From the NCBI GenBank assembly GCA_902806575.1, contig CADCXD010000001.1:3038001-3102000 (forward strand): a DNA stretch of 64,000 nt, in the 5' to 3' direction. The DNA comes from Jackrogersella multiformis. Its lineage: Eukaryota > Ascomycota > Sordariomycetes > Xylariales > Hypoxylaceae. Below the pieces are notes generated by a model, which had not been told where the DNA came from, did no database searches, and saw only the letters and a program-made list of their open reading frames with translations. Below, in pieces: positions 44,893-56,713 of this stretch. Position numbers and translations under genes: made by a program. Each line of letters opens with the position of its first letter. The stretch's first letter is position 1.

Positions 44893-47800
44893 CGTATGAT
44901 ATAAATCGTCCCTTCAAACCCAATATAACAACTTCAAATAAGTGAGCAGCAACAACAAGGCCAAATACCGTGGCCTCCAAACTATCGCCACCTATCACAA
45001 GGTCATGATCAGCACTATGTCCGAATATGCTGTCGATGTCGTTTTAGGCCAATAGAAGAGCGTTGTTTCGCCTGTGACAATCGCAAATATGAAGCAGAGC
45101 TATCAAACCCAACTCTCGAAGAACCAGGGCCCGCCTACGCAAGGTGATCGATCTGCAGGACAAAGTTCGGTGGTTCTCTTTAGAAAAGGAGATGTTTCCG
45201 ACCTCGATGGAGATTGACAGATTGATAGAACTGGAGAAAGGTGGAAACGGTCGATCGATTTCCTGACGTGTGATGTCGCAGGTTTTCAAGGTATGTGAAG
45301 GCTAAGTAGCTAATACACGTCTTCGGTAGTCCTGAATGATTTGTCTAAAAGTGCGGCCTACTCCATATACTACTACCACGTAGTGTATGTAACAGTATCA
45401 GGTCTTATAGGGTGGATATCTAGATATCATACACGAATCTTAGAACAAGTGAAAGGAGGGTTTACACAAAAGATGGTAGAAGGCGACGTTCAGACGACCG
45501 GCGATTGAGAAACACTGACGAGCAATGCTGCGGAGTTGGAGGAGGGAAAAAGACAAGGAGAGAATACCGCAGCGGTGGTATGGATCGGAAGGAGAGGCAA
45601 AGCTGCAGCAAAAGAGAGCAGGGCTAGGTATACACTACACTAGCCGACTAGGTACTGGCTGAACTACGTAGTATGAAATGCGAGATGCGAGATGCGAAAT
45701 GCAAAATGCGAGAGAGAGAACGTGTGAGAGGGTAAGAGAAGATTTCGCAATCCAATGGGCAGTGGACACAAACAGAAGAGGTAAAGAGGTAGATAGGATA
45801 GAGAGGCAGAGAGGTGGAGAGGTGGAGTGTTGGTCGCTAAGAAGGACGAGAATACCATAGTACCTACCATGGTCCATAATACGACATGGGGATCGACCAG
45901 GGGTCCCTGGTGGTTTTGGTGGATCCTCATCTCCTCGTCGAATGGGATCATAGCAACATTCAGGGGCCAGAAGGTGGAAAGCTGACCCATCGAGATAGCG
46001 CCAGGTACCTTTAGCCACTAAGGTACGTCTGAAGCCCCCAGACGTGCTAGGAGCTGCAAGGTACCAATACGAGATCTCAGTACATGCAACTACCCTGTGG
46101 CTGGGTATATAAAAGGATACCGCACACGCCTTAGTACCACGTAGGGTTACTGGCAGGAAAAGGGGCAGACCTCTTTCTCACCCCTGCTGACACCACCTGC
46201 ACCTGCACCACCAACCGGTGGAGAGACGTTTCTCGCGTGGCTGCGGGTCTGCCAGTCTTTGCTTGTCTTTGCTTATCTCCCGACGACATATGGCTAATTA
46301 TCTAGATACCTTACGTACCTGGTAGTAGGTAGTAGTTTGAGTAGGTGCCTAATATATGATAATGGTATATACTATATCAACGTGCATGCATAGGTAGCTG
46401 CCGGTAAGTAATATAATGAGAAGTCTATCGAAAGTACCAGATAGTGTAGTAGAGTTGACTAGAGAGAAACCTAATTTTACCCGTCAATACGATGAGAGGT
46501 TGAGGGGGGGTGGCAGTGAAGGCGATTAGACGAAACGAATGACAGAATTGTCCAATCGAACGGGAGCATCGTAACTACACTACACTAGTAGTATAGATAC
46601 TACACACTAAGTACCAGATAGGCTGTTTCTTAGGAGATAGTGTAGACACAGACGAATACCTATGTACGTACCTACATACCTAGGTATCCTATGTAGGTAT
46701 GTACCTAGGTAGTATGGCGAAGTACCTGTCACGCTTTCCCTATTAAAGTTGAATGATGACGGGCACTAACCGCTACAAGAAGGCATACATATTGTGAAAC
46801 ATCTCAACCCCACCATGTACCGAACTCAGAACTGCTTAGGTGCATTACACTAGTGTAGTCTAAAAAAGCGAGGTCCTTACCCTAGACAGCATGAGAGATT
46901 TAATTGGTCGTTGTATGTATAGAATATGGGTACGTACTAGTATTGGACAGAAATCATCACCGATCAATGGATTGATCGTTTTATTTTATTTCGTACATAC
47001 CTACCTGGGTAGTGCTGCTGGAAAAGCTTCAGCATCAATATGTGCCTACACGAGGTAGGTAGATATCAGTATAGCCTAAGTAGGCATACAAGCAGACAAA
47101 ATAGGCATACACTACAAGTGTTAAGATCGTATAGGTAACTCCACTACCTCTTGTACATATGTTTTTGATCGTCACCTTAGTTCAAGTTGGACGACCGAAG
47201 ATAGGATGTTAGCGATGGTGTACAGTGGGCATTTATTAAATTGCATCAGGTCCGAGAGGCAAAAAGAAATCACGCCGAGAAAAGCCAGGTGCTTCAGAAA
47301 TATTATCTATTTTGCTTGTTACGTTTGCTAACCAACATCTCGAAACATGCGACAGCTCCCATGCGACAACTCTCATCCATGATCCCTCATCCCTTACTAA
47401 GAGGCGTTGTGTTAGTTACTATATTTTAATATATATTAACTACCTAGGTACCTAGGTAGGATTATAATTATAATTTATTAGGTGGCCGTATAACTAGGTA
47501 AATATCTAGTTGAAGTATTCCGAATTTACGATATTACTTCATATCCTACATAAAGTAACGACCTTCTCTATTGAAGATGTGTTAGATTCGTTGGTGTACA
47601 GAATATCATAAGCGGCCCGAATCCGAGCCCCGGCCCCCGAAAAGATGACAAGCGGTAGCAAATACGGACAATACGGACAATTCTACAAGCCAGGCAGTGT
47701 CGTCATCCCGTCTTATTTATGTATGTACATACCTACTTACATACCTAGATACCTAGGTACATACATACATAGTATTGTCTTCCTAGGTATCGCATAAGAG

Positions 47801-48680
47801 CAAATCTCCAGACCTACCGAGACAGGCTTAGCCGTAGGCCACCACCTTCTCGTGATAAGCGCCGAGCTATGAGGTATCACGGCTCTCTCCTACTAATACG
47901 TAGTAGAGACTGGTTTACCACCGACCAATTATTGCCCGTGAACCTTCTTCTCTAGGTTATTTTATTATCTTTACCTCACAGCCTCCCTCCCCGCAAGCCT
48001 AAAAGCGCGCGGCATCTGATGGCCTCTTTACAGGTAAGTACACTAACCACATGAGCATCGATTATATACATACTATATTTTTATTGGCTCGGGCATCTTC
48101 TTGATAATCTCATCAGACAATTGCCGTTGAAGAGTACCTGCATTTATTAACATCCCTGCATCTCTGGGTTAGGTATAGCTTGTAGATCAATAAATCGATA
48201 TCACCAACATCACCAGTTACTACTGTGTAATACCGGCAATACTATAATTCATTTCGCGAGGGTAACAATATAAAGTGATCACGCATATGTCAAGGATGGT
48301 GATAGCTGCTTTACTACCGAATTCATCATTCCTATGTGAAGCTCCGCCTGTATGTATTGAACCTGACGGTTTCTGGCCTCATATCGACGAGAGCTAAGCG
48401 CCCAGTACAAGCGCGAAGTCTCAATCTGGTCGAGAGGGTCATATTTAGACCCTAATCAGTCCCCCGAGACCTTACTCTCTCGAGATCGAGATCTCTCCTC
48501 AATTCCTCCTCGATTCGTCTTCTTTGCTACACGCCATCATAGGTAAACGTGATCCCCCCTACCATAACCTCAAATCATCATACACCATGTACACTCATGA
48601 ACCCTAAACTCCTAGACCAATGCAATGCCTTCGCAAGTAAAAAATCTCAAGCCGGCCTAACCGAAACCACGTCACCAGCT
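44893..48680. other. Gene-free intergenic stretch, 3.8 kb
   Basis: This lies between the 5' side of the kelch-like gene and the 3' end of MEX67. It holds a degenerate ATGCGAG/ATGCGAA repeat at 45675-45715, a strong TATATAAAAG at 46106-46115 with no downstream gene, and dense CCTAGGTA/ACATAC microrepeats at 46660-46712, 47440-47460 and 47718-47770. The largest minus-strand frames near 45635-46018 show no domain and run over low-complexity sequence. No protein gene is supported. Confidence 0.55.
46106..46115 (+). promoter_or_regulatory. Orphan TATA box
   Basis: TATATAAAAG in GC-richer surroundings is a near-ideal core promoter element. No reading frame of gene quality follows on the plus strand for over 2 kb. 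It could serve a non-coding RNA, or be fortuitous. Confidence 0.3.
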
Positions 48681-50954
48681 CTATTGAGATGTAGTTACAA
48701 AGGCATCGGCTGGTAGTTGCGCCTGTTGTAATACTTGTTAGCATCTACTACACAAAAAGGATATAGAAATTACTTACTCTCTTTTCGTTGAACGAAAATA
48801 GGGCTTGATCAAAGTTCCAATTGACCCCGTCCAGACACAGCTTAGAGTATGCTGGGGTCATACCCGTTCGGTTGCACAGCTCAACCACCATTTGTTGCTG
48901 CTGCAACTCTACATTCGGTTGAGCAACCGGTGCTGGTCCTAGGGTAGGCAGCGGGCTGAAGACTCTGACGAAAAGCATATCGCTGAGGACGCGAATCTGG
49001 TTTCTGCCCGGCATGCCTGGACCCAGAACAAAGGTTCGAGAGAAGCTTCGCTTGGCCGTCTTCATGGTAACTGGATCTTGGTCGTCGAACTCTCCGTGGA
49101 TGGTAATAATCATCCCATCCACACCCAAGTAGACCTGGCCGGTTGGGTCTTCAAGACCATGGATAGGATGGCAATCGATGATGTATTTGTTGAATTCCGT
49201 AGCCAGATCCGGGTGTCGGGTAAGTGGTAGCTGTTGCCACACACTCCGGATGAAATTTGGCCCGGTGAATAGGCGCTTGCTTCGAGTGTTTTCATGTGTG
49301 ATCTTGACGTGATTACGGGAGAACTTGATGTATGCGCCCCATTCAGATGGCTGGCCGGGCGGCGAAGGCCGGGAATTGGCATTGCTGACCGAGATAGAAA
49401 AGGTGCTCTCGTTGTCGTAGTACTTGCTAGCTAGGTTGTTCCGATCTGTGTCGTACGTTGGAATGAACTCCCTAATGAAGCCTTCACCGATGCCGTTAAT
49501 ATCTCGGAAATCTGCACCATGTTGAGGAATGGGCTTAGGCCTAGAGGCAAGTTCCATCGCGGCAATCTGCTCTGGCGTTCTAACTTGGATTCCGCTGAGA
49601 TTCTGTAGCCTTGGGAACCAGGCCATGATGTCTGCTTTGTATCCGGGATTCGTCATCTCGATGGGATTGTCGTTAAGAAGGAGAGTCTCGAGCTTCTGGA
49701 GGCGATGACGCCACTTTTGAAGACCTTTTAGGTCCTTGAACTGGTTTCGACTTAAATCCAGGTTAACTAGATCTGGGAATGTCTCGGTCAAGGACATGAT
49801 CTGAAAGACGTCGTCGATGTTGTTGCCTGCAAGGCTGACACTGACAACGGCTTTGCGTTTCTCTTGGGGCGTCTTAAACAATCCGTCGCAGACGGCCATC
49901 AATGCACGGAACAACTTCTCAGGTTTACTCCCACCACTAAAGAAGCCCATCTCGTTGAGTCCGGCATCTTCGCCGAGGGAAGAGAGACTTAGCAATTTCG
50001 TCCCAATATCGTACCGTAGACTGAGGACGTTGCGGAGCTTATCCCTTATCTCAAGAGCGGATGAAGACATGCCATCCTCGTTGACCAGAGGCAGCTCCCC
50101 AGAAATGACGGTGATGGTAAGAGTTGTACCGGCAAATGAGAAGCCATTCAGCTTAAGAATCTCTTCCCCATCTTCCTTGCTTGTTATAATGTGGACGAAG
50201 TCACCTTTCATAGATGACTGCTAGACGTTAGCAAGGTAATGAAACCTTGATAATGCTCTAGGAATCCGGGAAAGGTACGCGGCTTGGTGAATATTGTCTC
50301 TCCTCGTTTTTTTGCGAGCTATATGGCATGATAACGAATGCGGAGAATTTGCGTCGCTCCGTAACCCCCCAGATTCTCGGACGGAATTCTATCACATACC
50401 TGCTTAATCCTTATGGGTCGTGAGACCTTGCCAACGGTCTGGGCTTTTCGTTCGAGAAAGGTCAGTAGTTCCTTGAGTCCACCCCCCTGGTTGTGGACAG
50501 CTTTGCTCGACTTAAGACCTTCAATTTGAAGTACCACCGTATCGAGCGCATTGACTTCATAGGCGCCTCTGGAGGCTCTAGGTCCCCCGGACATTCCATT
50601 CGTGAGGCGTGAAGAAAGACTACCTCCGGGCCCGGTGATGACTCGTTGTATGATCTGCTGCGCCTTCATTGTTGGTCTTGGTGCGCGTGAACCATTCGCG
50701 GCTGGTCGGCCGGATCGGGGTGCTGCAGAAGCAGAATCGTGGTGATCGGCGCGCTTCGCTCTTCGTTGCTGGCGGTTGGGCCCGGCGGATGCGTCCATAT
50801 CGAGGTCGCCATCTCGATCGATTCTTGGTGCAGCATTTCCACGACGCTTAGATATTCCGCCTCGAGTGACTGACTTCGAACCATTTGCCGCAGAGCCTCG
50901 GTTGTTACGTGATCCAGAAGGGTTTGATCCCTTTCGAGGGCCAGAGGGAGCCAT
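48681..50954 (-). CDS. MEX67: MEX67, mRNA export receptor, 678 aa
   Basis: Three exons: 50954-50400, 50217-48778 and 48722-48681. Introns of 182 nt (GTATGT...GCAG) and 55 nt (GTAAGT...ACAG) are both phase 0, with GCTAAC branch sites. The ATG at 50954 starts MAPSGPRKGSNPSGSRNNRG, a basic RNA-binding N-terminus. An RNP-like domain (about 130-235) is followed by leucine-rich repeats (about 290-400, e.g. LVNLDLSRNQFKDLKGLQKW and LETLLLNDNPI). The NTF2-like domain (about 425-600), which pairs with Mtr2, begins at FIREFIPTYDTDRNNLASKYYD. The C-terminal TAP-C/UBA-like domain (about 625-678) binds FG nucleoporins and has MTPAYSKLCLDGVNWNFDQALFSFNEKR. The last 13 residues come from the tiny third exon (AQLPADAFVTTSQ), as in other fungal Mex67 proteins. 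It shares a 0.9-kb divergent promoter region with MPH1. Confidence 0.96.
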
Positions 50955-51873
50955 TGTTGCTTTGTAGATGATGTAGATAGTGAGAGGTGAGAGAAGGTGC
51001 GCGTGAAGGTGCGCGTGACGGAAGGCGTCCAAAGGTGACAATAGTAGTAGAAATTATTGCACAAGAATGGAGAAGGTGAAGTTTCTTAAAGAGTGTTCGG
51101 AAAGGCGGTGGATGTAAAGGGTTCGAAAGACCCGTCAATTAAAAGCGACGGGCTCCTAGGAGAGCTAGCAAACCATTTAATCGCAAGTCGGCTAGGTAAC
51201 AGATGGTGTGCCTAGAAAGCGTGATGTAGTTGGGAGGGTTGTAAATCCGCCCAAGCGACTCGAAAAAATATTAGAAAAGAGAGAAATGAGTTCTCTGCTA
51301 ATAATTCTCGGGTGCGTGTATGCGAAAATCCAGATCCGTCGTGAGTTGGTATGTTTTTAAAGAAAGAGAAAAAGGTGAAAGATGGATGGTTGTGACGTCG
51401 GAACAAAGGCTGACAAAAAAAGAAATCAGGACTAAGATTGCCCAGCTGATCTCCCAGGTAGAAAAGTCGAATGCACGGGCCACTTTTTCAAAGTTTAGTT
51501 AGCTCCGATGCATGATGCCTAGGCACACCTAGTGTAGTGTAGGTACCTAGGTGCTCTAGCGGTGACTCAGCCGCTAGATCCACCTTTTTACTAGTGTAGG
51601 ACTAACTAGGTACCTAGGTACATCGGTTTTTAAGCAAAGCCACATAAACCATAGGCAGCACAAGCCACAATTAAGCACATGACTACGCGACATGTCAACT
51701 CCGATAACCTAAAAGGTTACCGGTACCCTAGGTAGGGTATATATTGCTACTATTCTACCTAGAATAAGACGTGTTTTAAGCACACCCCAATTCCTAATAT
51801 CGAACCAAAGTAAATCATCCTAAGTGGACAATCATAAACTGTCTAGTTATGCGATTTACGAAGGGGATTGGTC
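50955..51873. other. Divergent MEX67/MPH1 promoter region
   Basis: Both genes start outward from this 919-nt gap. It contains CCTAGGTACC-type palindromic microrepeats (51540-51551, 51607-51620, 51723-51740). No TATA box of good quality is seen and no gene. Confidence 0.5.
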
Positions 51874-54800
51874 ATGGATTCGGATGAATTTGACGATGAT
51901 ATCGCCGATGAGGATTTCATCATCGCGGCCAGCCAGGCACCAGTACCGCCTCTAAGTCATGGCCAGCCTGTCAAGATTAATCAAGGCCGATTCCAACCCC
52001 ACGTTCAGCCGACATCAGTTCAACGGAATCCACTGGTATGAACATATTTTCATATGGACGTATTTGCAGTTATTCGAGAACATATATCGTACCTAGGTAC
52101 TTAGGAGAATTCTGCTAATGCATGTCTTAGCAACGCACAAATTCCAATAGACAATCTTTTATTGACCTTGAGGATCTACCTCTAGACGCATTCTCGAGTT
52201 CTCCAGGAGGTTTTCGGCAGCCACCTCGTATCGGCGGCCCAGTTCCTGCTTATAAGCAGACAACTTTATTCGGCCAGACGATCCAAGGAGATTCGGATTC
52301 AAATTCTCAGACCAACAGGAACCGAGTCTTTCGCGCAGATTTGCCGCCTGAGCCGCCAACCCACCATGAACTTGACTCCGAGGCTATGCAAACCTGGGTT
52401 TACCCTACCAATCTAGGTCCTACTAGAGACTATCAGTTCAGCATTGTTAAAAATGGGTTGTTCAATAACACCCTTGTGGCACTTCCGACGGGCTTGGGCA
52501 AGACATTTATCGCAGCCACTATCATGCTGAACTTCTTCCGTTGGACTAAATCGGCTAAGATTATATTCGTGGCTCCTGCCAAACCGCTCGTATCTCAGCA
52601 AGTAGACGCGTGTTTCAATATCGCTGGCATTCCCAGATCGCAAACGACACTGCTAACGGGCGAGATATCGCCAGGTCTCCGAGCAGATGAGTGGGAAGCC
52701 AAAAGAGTCTTCTTCATGACACCTCAGACGTTAGAAAATGACCTGTCTTCAGGTTTCGCCGATCCCAAATCGATTGGCTTGTTAGTAGTAGACGAGGCTC
52801 ACAGGGCTACGGGTAATTACTCGTATGTGAAAGTTGTCAGCTTTCTGAGACGCTTCACTAGCAGTTTTCGTATACTTGCTCTTACCGCAACTCCGGGATC
52901 GAAAGTCGAATCAGTTCAGGAGGTAATCGACAATCTTGGTATCTCGCATGTCGAGATCCGCACCGAAGAATCCATTGATATTCGCCAGTATGTCCATCAG
53001 AGAGATGAAGATATCATTTTGCTAGATCCGTCAGACGAGATGAATCATGTCAAGGAACTATTTTCCAAGGCGTTAAAGCCGCTCGTAGATAAGTTAAGTC
53101 AGCAAAATATCTATTACGGTCGTGACCCGATGGCTCTCACCACATACGGTCTCCTTAAGGCAAGGAAAGACTGGATGGGCCGGGCTGGACAACATGTCAA
53201 TCAGGGGGTGAAGTTTATGACAATGGCAATATTCGCCGTTTTAACAAGTCTAGCCCATGGTATCAAACTGCTAAACTTCCACGGTATCAAGCCATTCTAT
53301 GACAGTCTCGTTCAATTTCGAGAGGAAACTGAGGGAAAAGGCGAGAAGGGTTCTAAATACAAAAAGCAGATCATTGACTCTCCTAGCTTTCAGGAAATGA
53401 TGGATAAAATCGACAGCTGGTCCAAAAAGGATAGCTTCATTAGCCACCCAAAGCTCACATACTTGTCCGATACTGTTCTGAACCATTTCATGGATGCGGG
53501 CGAAGGTCGAGAGGGCAGCTCTACAGCTACTAGAATCATAGTTTTCAGCGAATACCGTGACAGCGCCGAGGAAATCGTACGAGTCCTCAACACACATAAA
53601 CCGCTTATTCGTGCCGCCGTGTTCGTTGGACAAGCAGACTCCAAGAGATCGGGAGGCATGAAGCAGGCGGAGCAAATTGAGCGAATACAGAATTTCAAGA
53701 AGGGAGAATTTAACGTCCTCGTCGCCACCTCCATAGGCGAGGAAGGACTCGATATCGGCCAAGTCGATCTGATCGTATGTTACGATGCGTCCGCGTCGCC
53801 AATTCGAATGCTTCAGAGAATGGGGCGAACTGGAAGAAAACGAGCCGGACGCGTTGTCCTGCTGCTAATGCGGGGAAAGGAAGAGGAAAACTACGCAAAA
53901 TCCAAGGACGGTTACGAAAAATGCAAGTCATGATATGTGATGGAAGCCGCTTCAACTTCCGTCACGACCTATCCTCGAGAATAATACCGAGGGACATCCG
54001 GCCCGAAGTTGACCTGAGAGCTGTAGAGATCCCAATCGAGAATACCCAAGTTCAAGGCCTCCCAGAGCCCAAAAAAGGAAAGCCTCGGAAGAAGAAGCCG
54101 CCCAAGAAATTCCACATGCCCGACGGTGTAGAAACCGGCTTCACCAGTGTTGCTGCGCTACTAGGCAAGAAGCCGAAATTGGCAAAGCCAAAAGAGGACT
54201 GCGGACCTATCGAGGAGGATGAGGTCATTGATATACCGGCTCTTGATCGAGTTTTGTTAAACGAAGACCAGACTAATGAGCTGAACAACGTATATAAGTC
54301 TCTTTCGTACAATCACCGAGACTCTGCGGTGTACATAGATCAGGTGGACTTCAAGGCACAGCCCATTGCCCAGAGAACATTGCGGAAGACGGTACATTTG
54401 AAGCACGGTGAATATACGAAGCGATGTGTGAAACTGTTCAAGCGATTATCGAAATCTCAGTCTGCCTCAGATCATTTCAAGAACCCGTATCTAGAGGCAG
54501 ATGCGTATCGATATCGCCAACTTCCCCTACCAAACTATGGCCCAAACTCGGACGGTGAGATCACTGATCTCGAGCCAGCACGCAAGAAGAGAAAGGTAGT
54601 CGCGCCAAATTCGGAGGATGATGATAATGAAATTGAGGAGCTACCAGCGGCTCCATCTCGGCCCAAGAAGGCTTCGATACCTGCGAAACGGAACCATCAT
54701 GCTCAGCGCGAGACTCTAAAGGAAGCGCACAAGGACGACGAAGATGCGGAAGGCCATCTACCACCTAGTCGAAGACGCACCGCTACTTCAAACCCAAAAC

Positions 54801-55459
54801 CAAAGACAAAGACAAAGACAAAGACAAAGACCCCGCGACAACATCGCGGCCAGCCCAAGAAGAAGATGCAACGTTCAGCGGTCTACGACGAGAGCGCCGA
54901 CGAAGGCGACGACTGTCGGCGTACTAGTGACCTGGACCTGACGGATGACTCGGACAACGGAAGCGACCTGGTGGACTTCCTAGTCGGCGACGACGTAGCC
55001 ACGTCGAGCAACGCAGTCCCCACTTCGTCCCTGCCCATCCCGCGGAGAAACCGGAAGCGCTCTACCTCGCCTACCTCGCCGTCTGCATCTTCCATCGTCG
55101 ACAAGCGCTCGAGGCAAAAAGGGCAGCACCAGCCGCAGAAGAAGTCGCTATATTACGAGCCGACTCGGTTCGACGCCACGCAGGACGGCCTAAGCGACGA
55201 CGACGACGGGATTCCTTCCATGAGCCAGCTTGTTAAAGCCGAACGGGCTTCGGGTAGAGCCGCTGCTGCTATTACCATCCCTACGTCCTCTTGTAATTCC
55301 GAGGACGAGGACGTCCCTGCTCGGAGAGGTGCTCGTGATAAGGGGAGGACCAAGAATAAAGGCCAAAGACGGGTTATACTCGACGACGATGACGATGATG
55401 ATGATGAGGAGGAGGACGACGACGATGATGAGATAATCGAAGAGAGTGATGGGTATTAA
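51874..55459 (+). CDS. mph1: MPH1, FANCM-type 3'-5' DNA helicase, apparent 1-nt frameshift
   Basis: Exon 1 is 51874-52035 (MDSDEFDDDIADEDFIIAASQAP, the conserved N-terminus) and exon 2 starts at 52131 (intron GTATGA...TTAG, phase 0). Frame 1 carries the SF2 core: Q-region YQFSIV, Walker A PTGLGKT, motif II VVDEAHR, motif III ALTATPG, and the helicase C-terminal motifs VATSIGEEGLDIGQVD and QRMGRTGRKRAG. It then stops at 53931-53933. The family continuation (MQVMICDGSRFNFRHDLSSRIIPR...) is in the -1 frame from the A tract at 53917-53921 and runs to 55459 as a long basic/acidic tail. One missing A explains the break and would give about 1163 residues, the usual size. Mph1 unwinds D-loops and remodels stalled forks, restraining crossovers. 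Either the assembly has an error here or the gene is damaged. Confidence 0.93.
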
Positions 55460-56713
55460 CGGAATGGATAAACGGATCATCTGCGTGTTCTAGTCTTCTT
55501 CTTGCTATACCCTAAGGAAAGCCTATAGCTTGGTACACATGTCTATCTACCTACCTAAGTTGCTATTATTAACCAAAAATCAATAACTACTACAGTGTGC
55601 CTGTTATACGTCGTGCCTAACATAACATAAAATACCCAACTACTCAGGTACATAAATATATTGTAGCCCAGGTCCATCTATGAATGAACATCCAATATCT
55701 CCTCTCCCCTCCCCTTTTTGCCAATGTACAACATGACAGCCAAGTTCGTCAGGATATACTTAACTACTCTTAGATACTTAGTTAAAATATGGATGCGTAT
55801 CGATCCGATACTACATCTCCATGCAGTGCGATTATTCAGGGCCAGCGTTGCGCCCCTGTCGGCAGACCTTCTGCGTAGCTGTGCGACGGGAAAGCCGCCT
55901 TGGCTTTTGCCATAGTATAACCTCGTTCCGCTTGAGGTTGACACGTACTTACTAGCTTGCTATCCTAGGTACCTACTTATATGAATATATATACCTAGGT
56001 AGGCAACGTATTTACCTACCTAGGTACGTTACATGTTCCTCTCGAAGCAGTCAAGTTAAACAGACAACTGCTCTTAAAAGAGCCGAAAGTCCCCCAACTT
56101 GAGATTCAAATCCCTTTATTATATCCTTCTCTCTCCTCTACTCTCAACATCTGGTTCGCACCTAGGTGGGCAGACAAAAGTGGCTGATCTTTAAGGTATA
56201 ACGGATTTCCATTGTAATTATTGCTAAGCTACGTACTTAACCTAACATAACTGGACCCTATCCCGCCGCGTCTGCGAAAGAATCTAACATGAATAAAGTG
56301 AATGCGCGCCGAGTCGCCTCGGTCAAATTACTCGTGTTCCGTCTCCGCGACGCTCCGTTCTGCAGTCAAATGTATACATGTCGACTTGACCAGACGGTCG
56401 TCAAATTGCTCCCAAAAATGACAACCCGAACTCCCACGCGTACAGGATAATGCTTTCGGTTATGGCTTTGATCCCTCCCCTTCATATCGCTCGATACCAA
56501 GAAGCTCGGGAACACCTATGACGATATAATATAGTTCTCCAAACTTCGTACTCCAGCAACTGTCATGTTAATATAGTGGCTGGTTACTAAAACGCATAAT
56601 GCCCTTGATCATGGGTCACCGATTCGTAATACGTTGATACGCCGCGCATCCGCTCCTTGACGCAAAAAAGAGCAATATCAAGCGCACCAGGATCTTTTAT
56701 GAGGCACTTTTTT
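55460..56713. other. Intergenic region between convergent genes
   Basis: This gap holds the 3' flanks of MPH1 (+) and the membrane-protein gene (-). CCTAGGTA microrepeats occur at 55965-56030 in unusual density. No gene is seen; an 88-codon minus-strand frame at 55678-55944 has no features. Confidence 0.5.

Noticed and set aside
44774..44998. Hydrophobic frame just upstream of the kelch-like ATG as a missing signal-peptide exon
   Set aside because: It is in another frame, starts at GTG rather than ATG, and offers no donor/acceptor pair that joins it to the main exon.
45635..46018. Minus-strand frames of 108-127 codons upstream of the kelch-like gene
   Set aside because: They cross low-complexity ATGCGAG/CT-rich sequence, carry no domain and have no splice link to the kelch-like gene.
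54797..54832. Apparent AAAGAC tandem repeat as a non-coding repeat
   Set aside because: It lies inside the MPH1 C-terminal coding region and encodes a Lys-Thr run.
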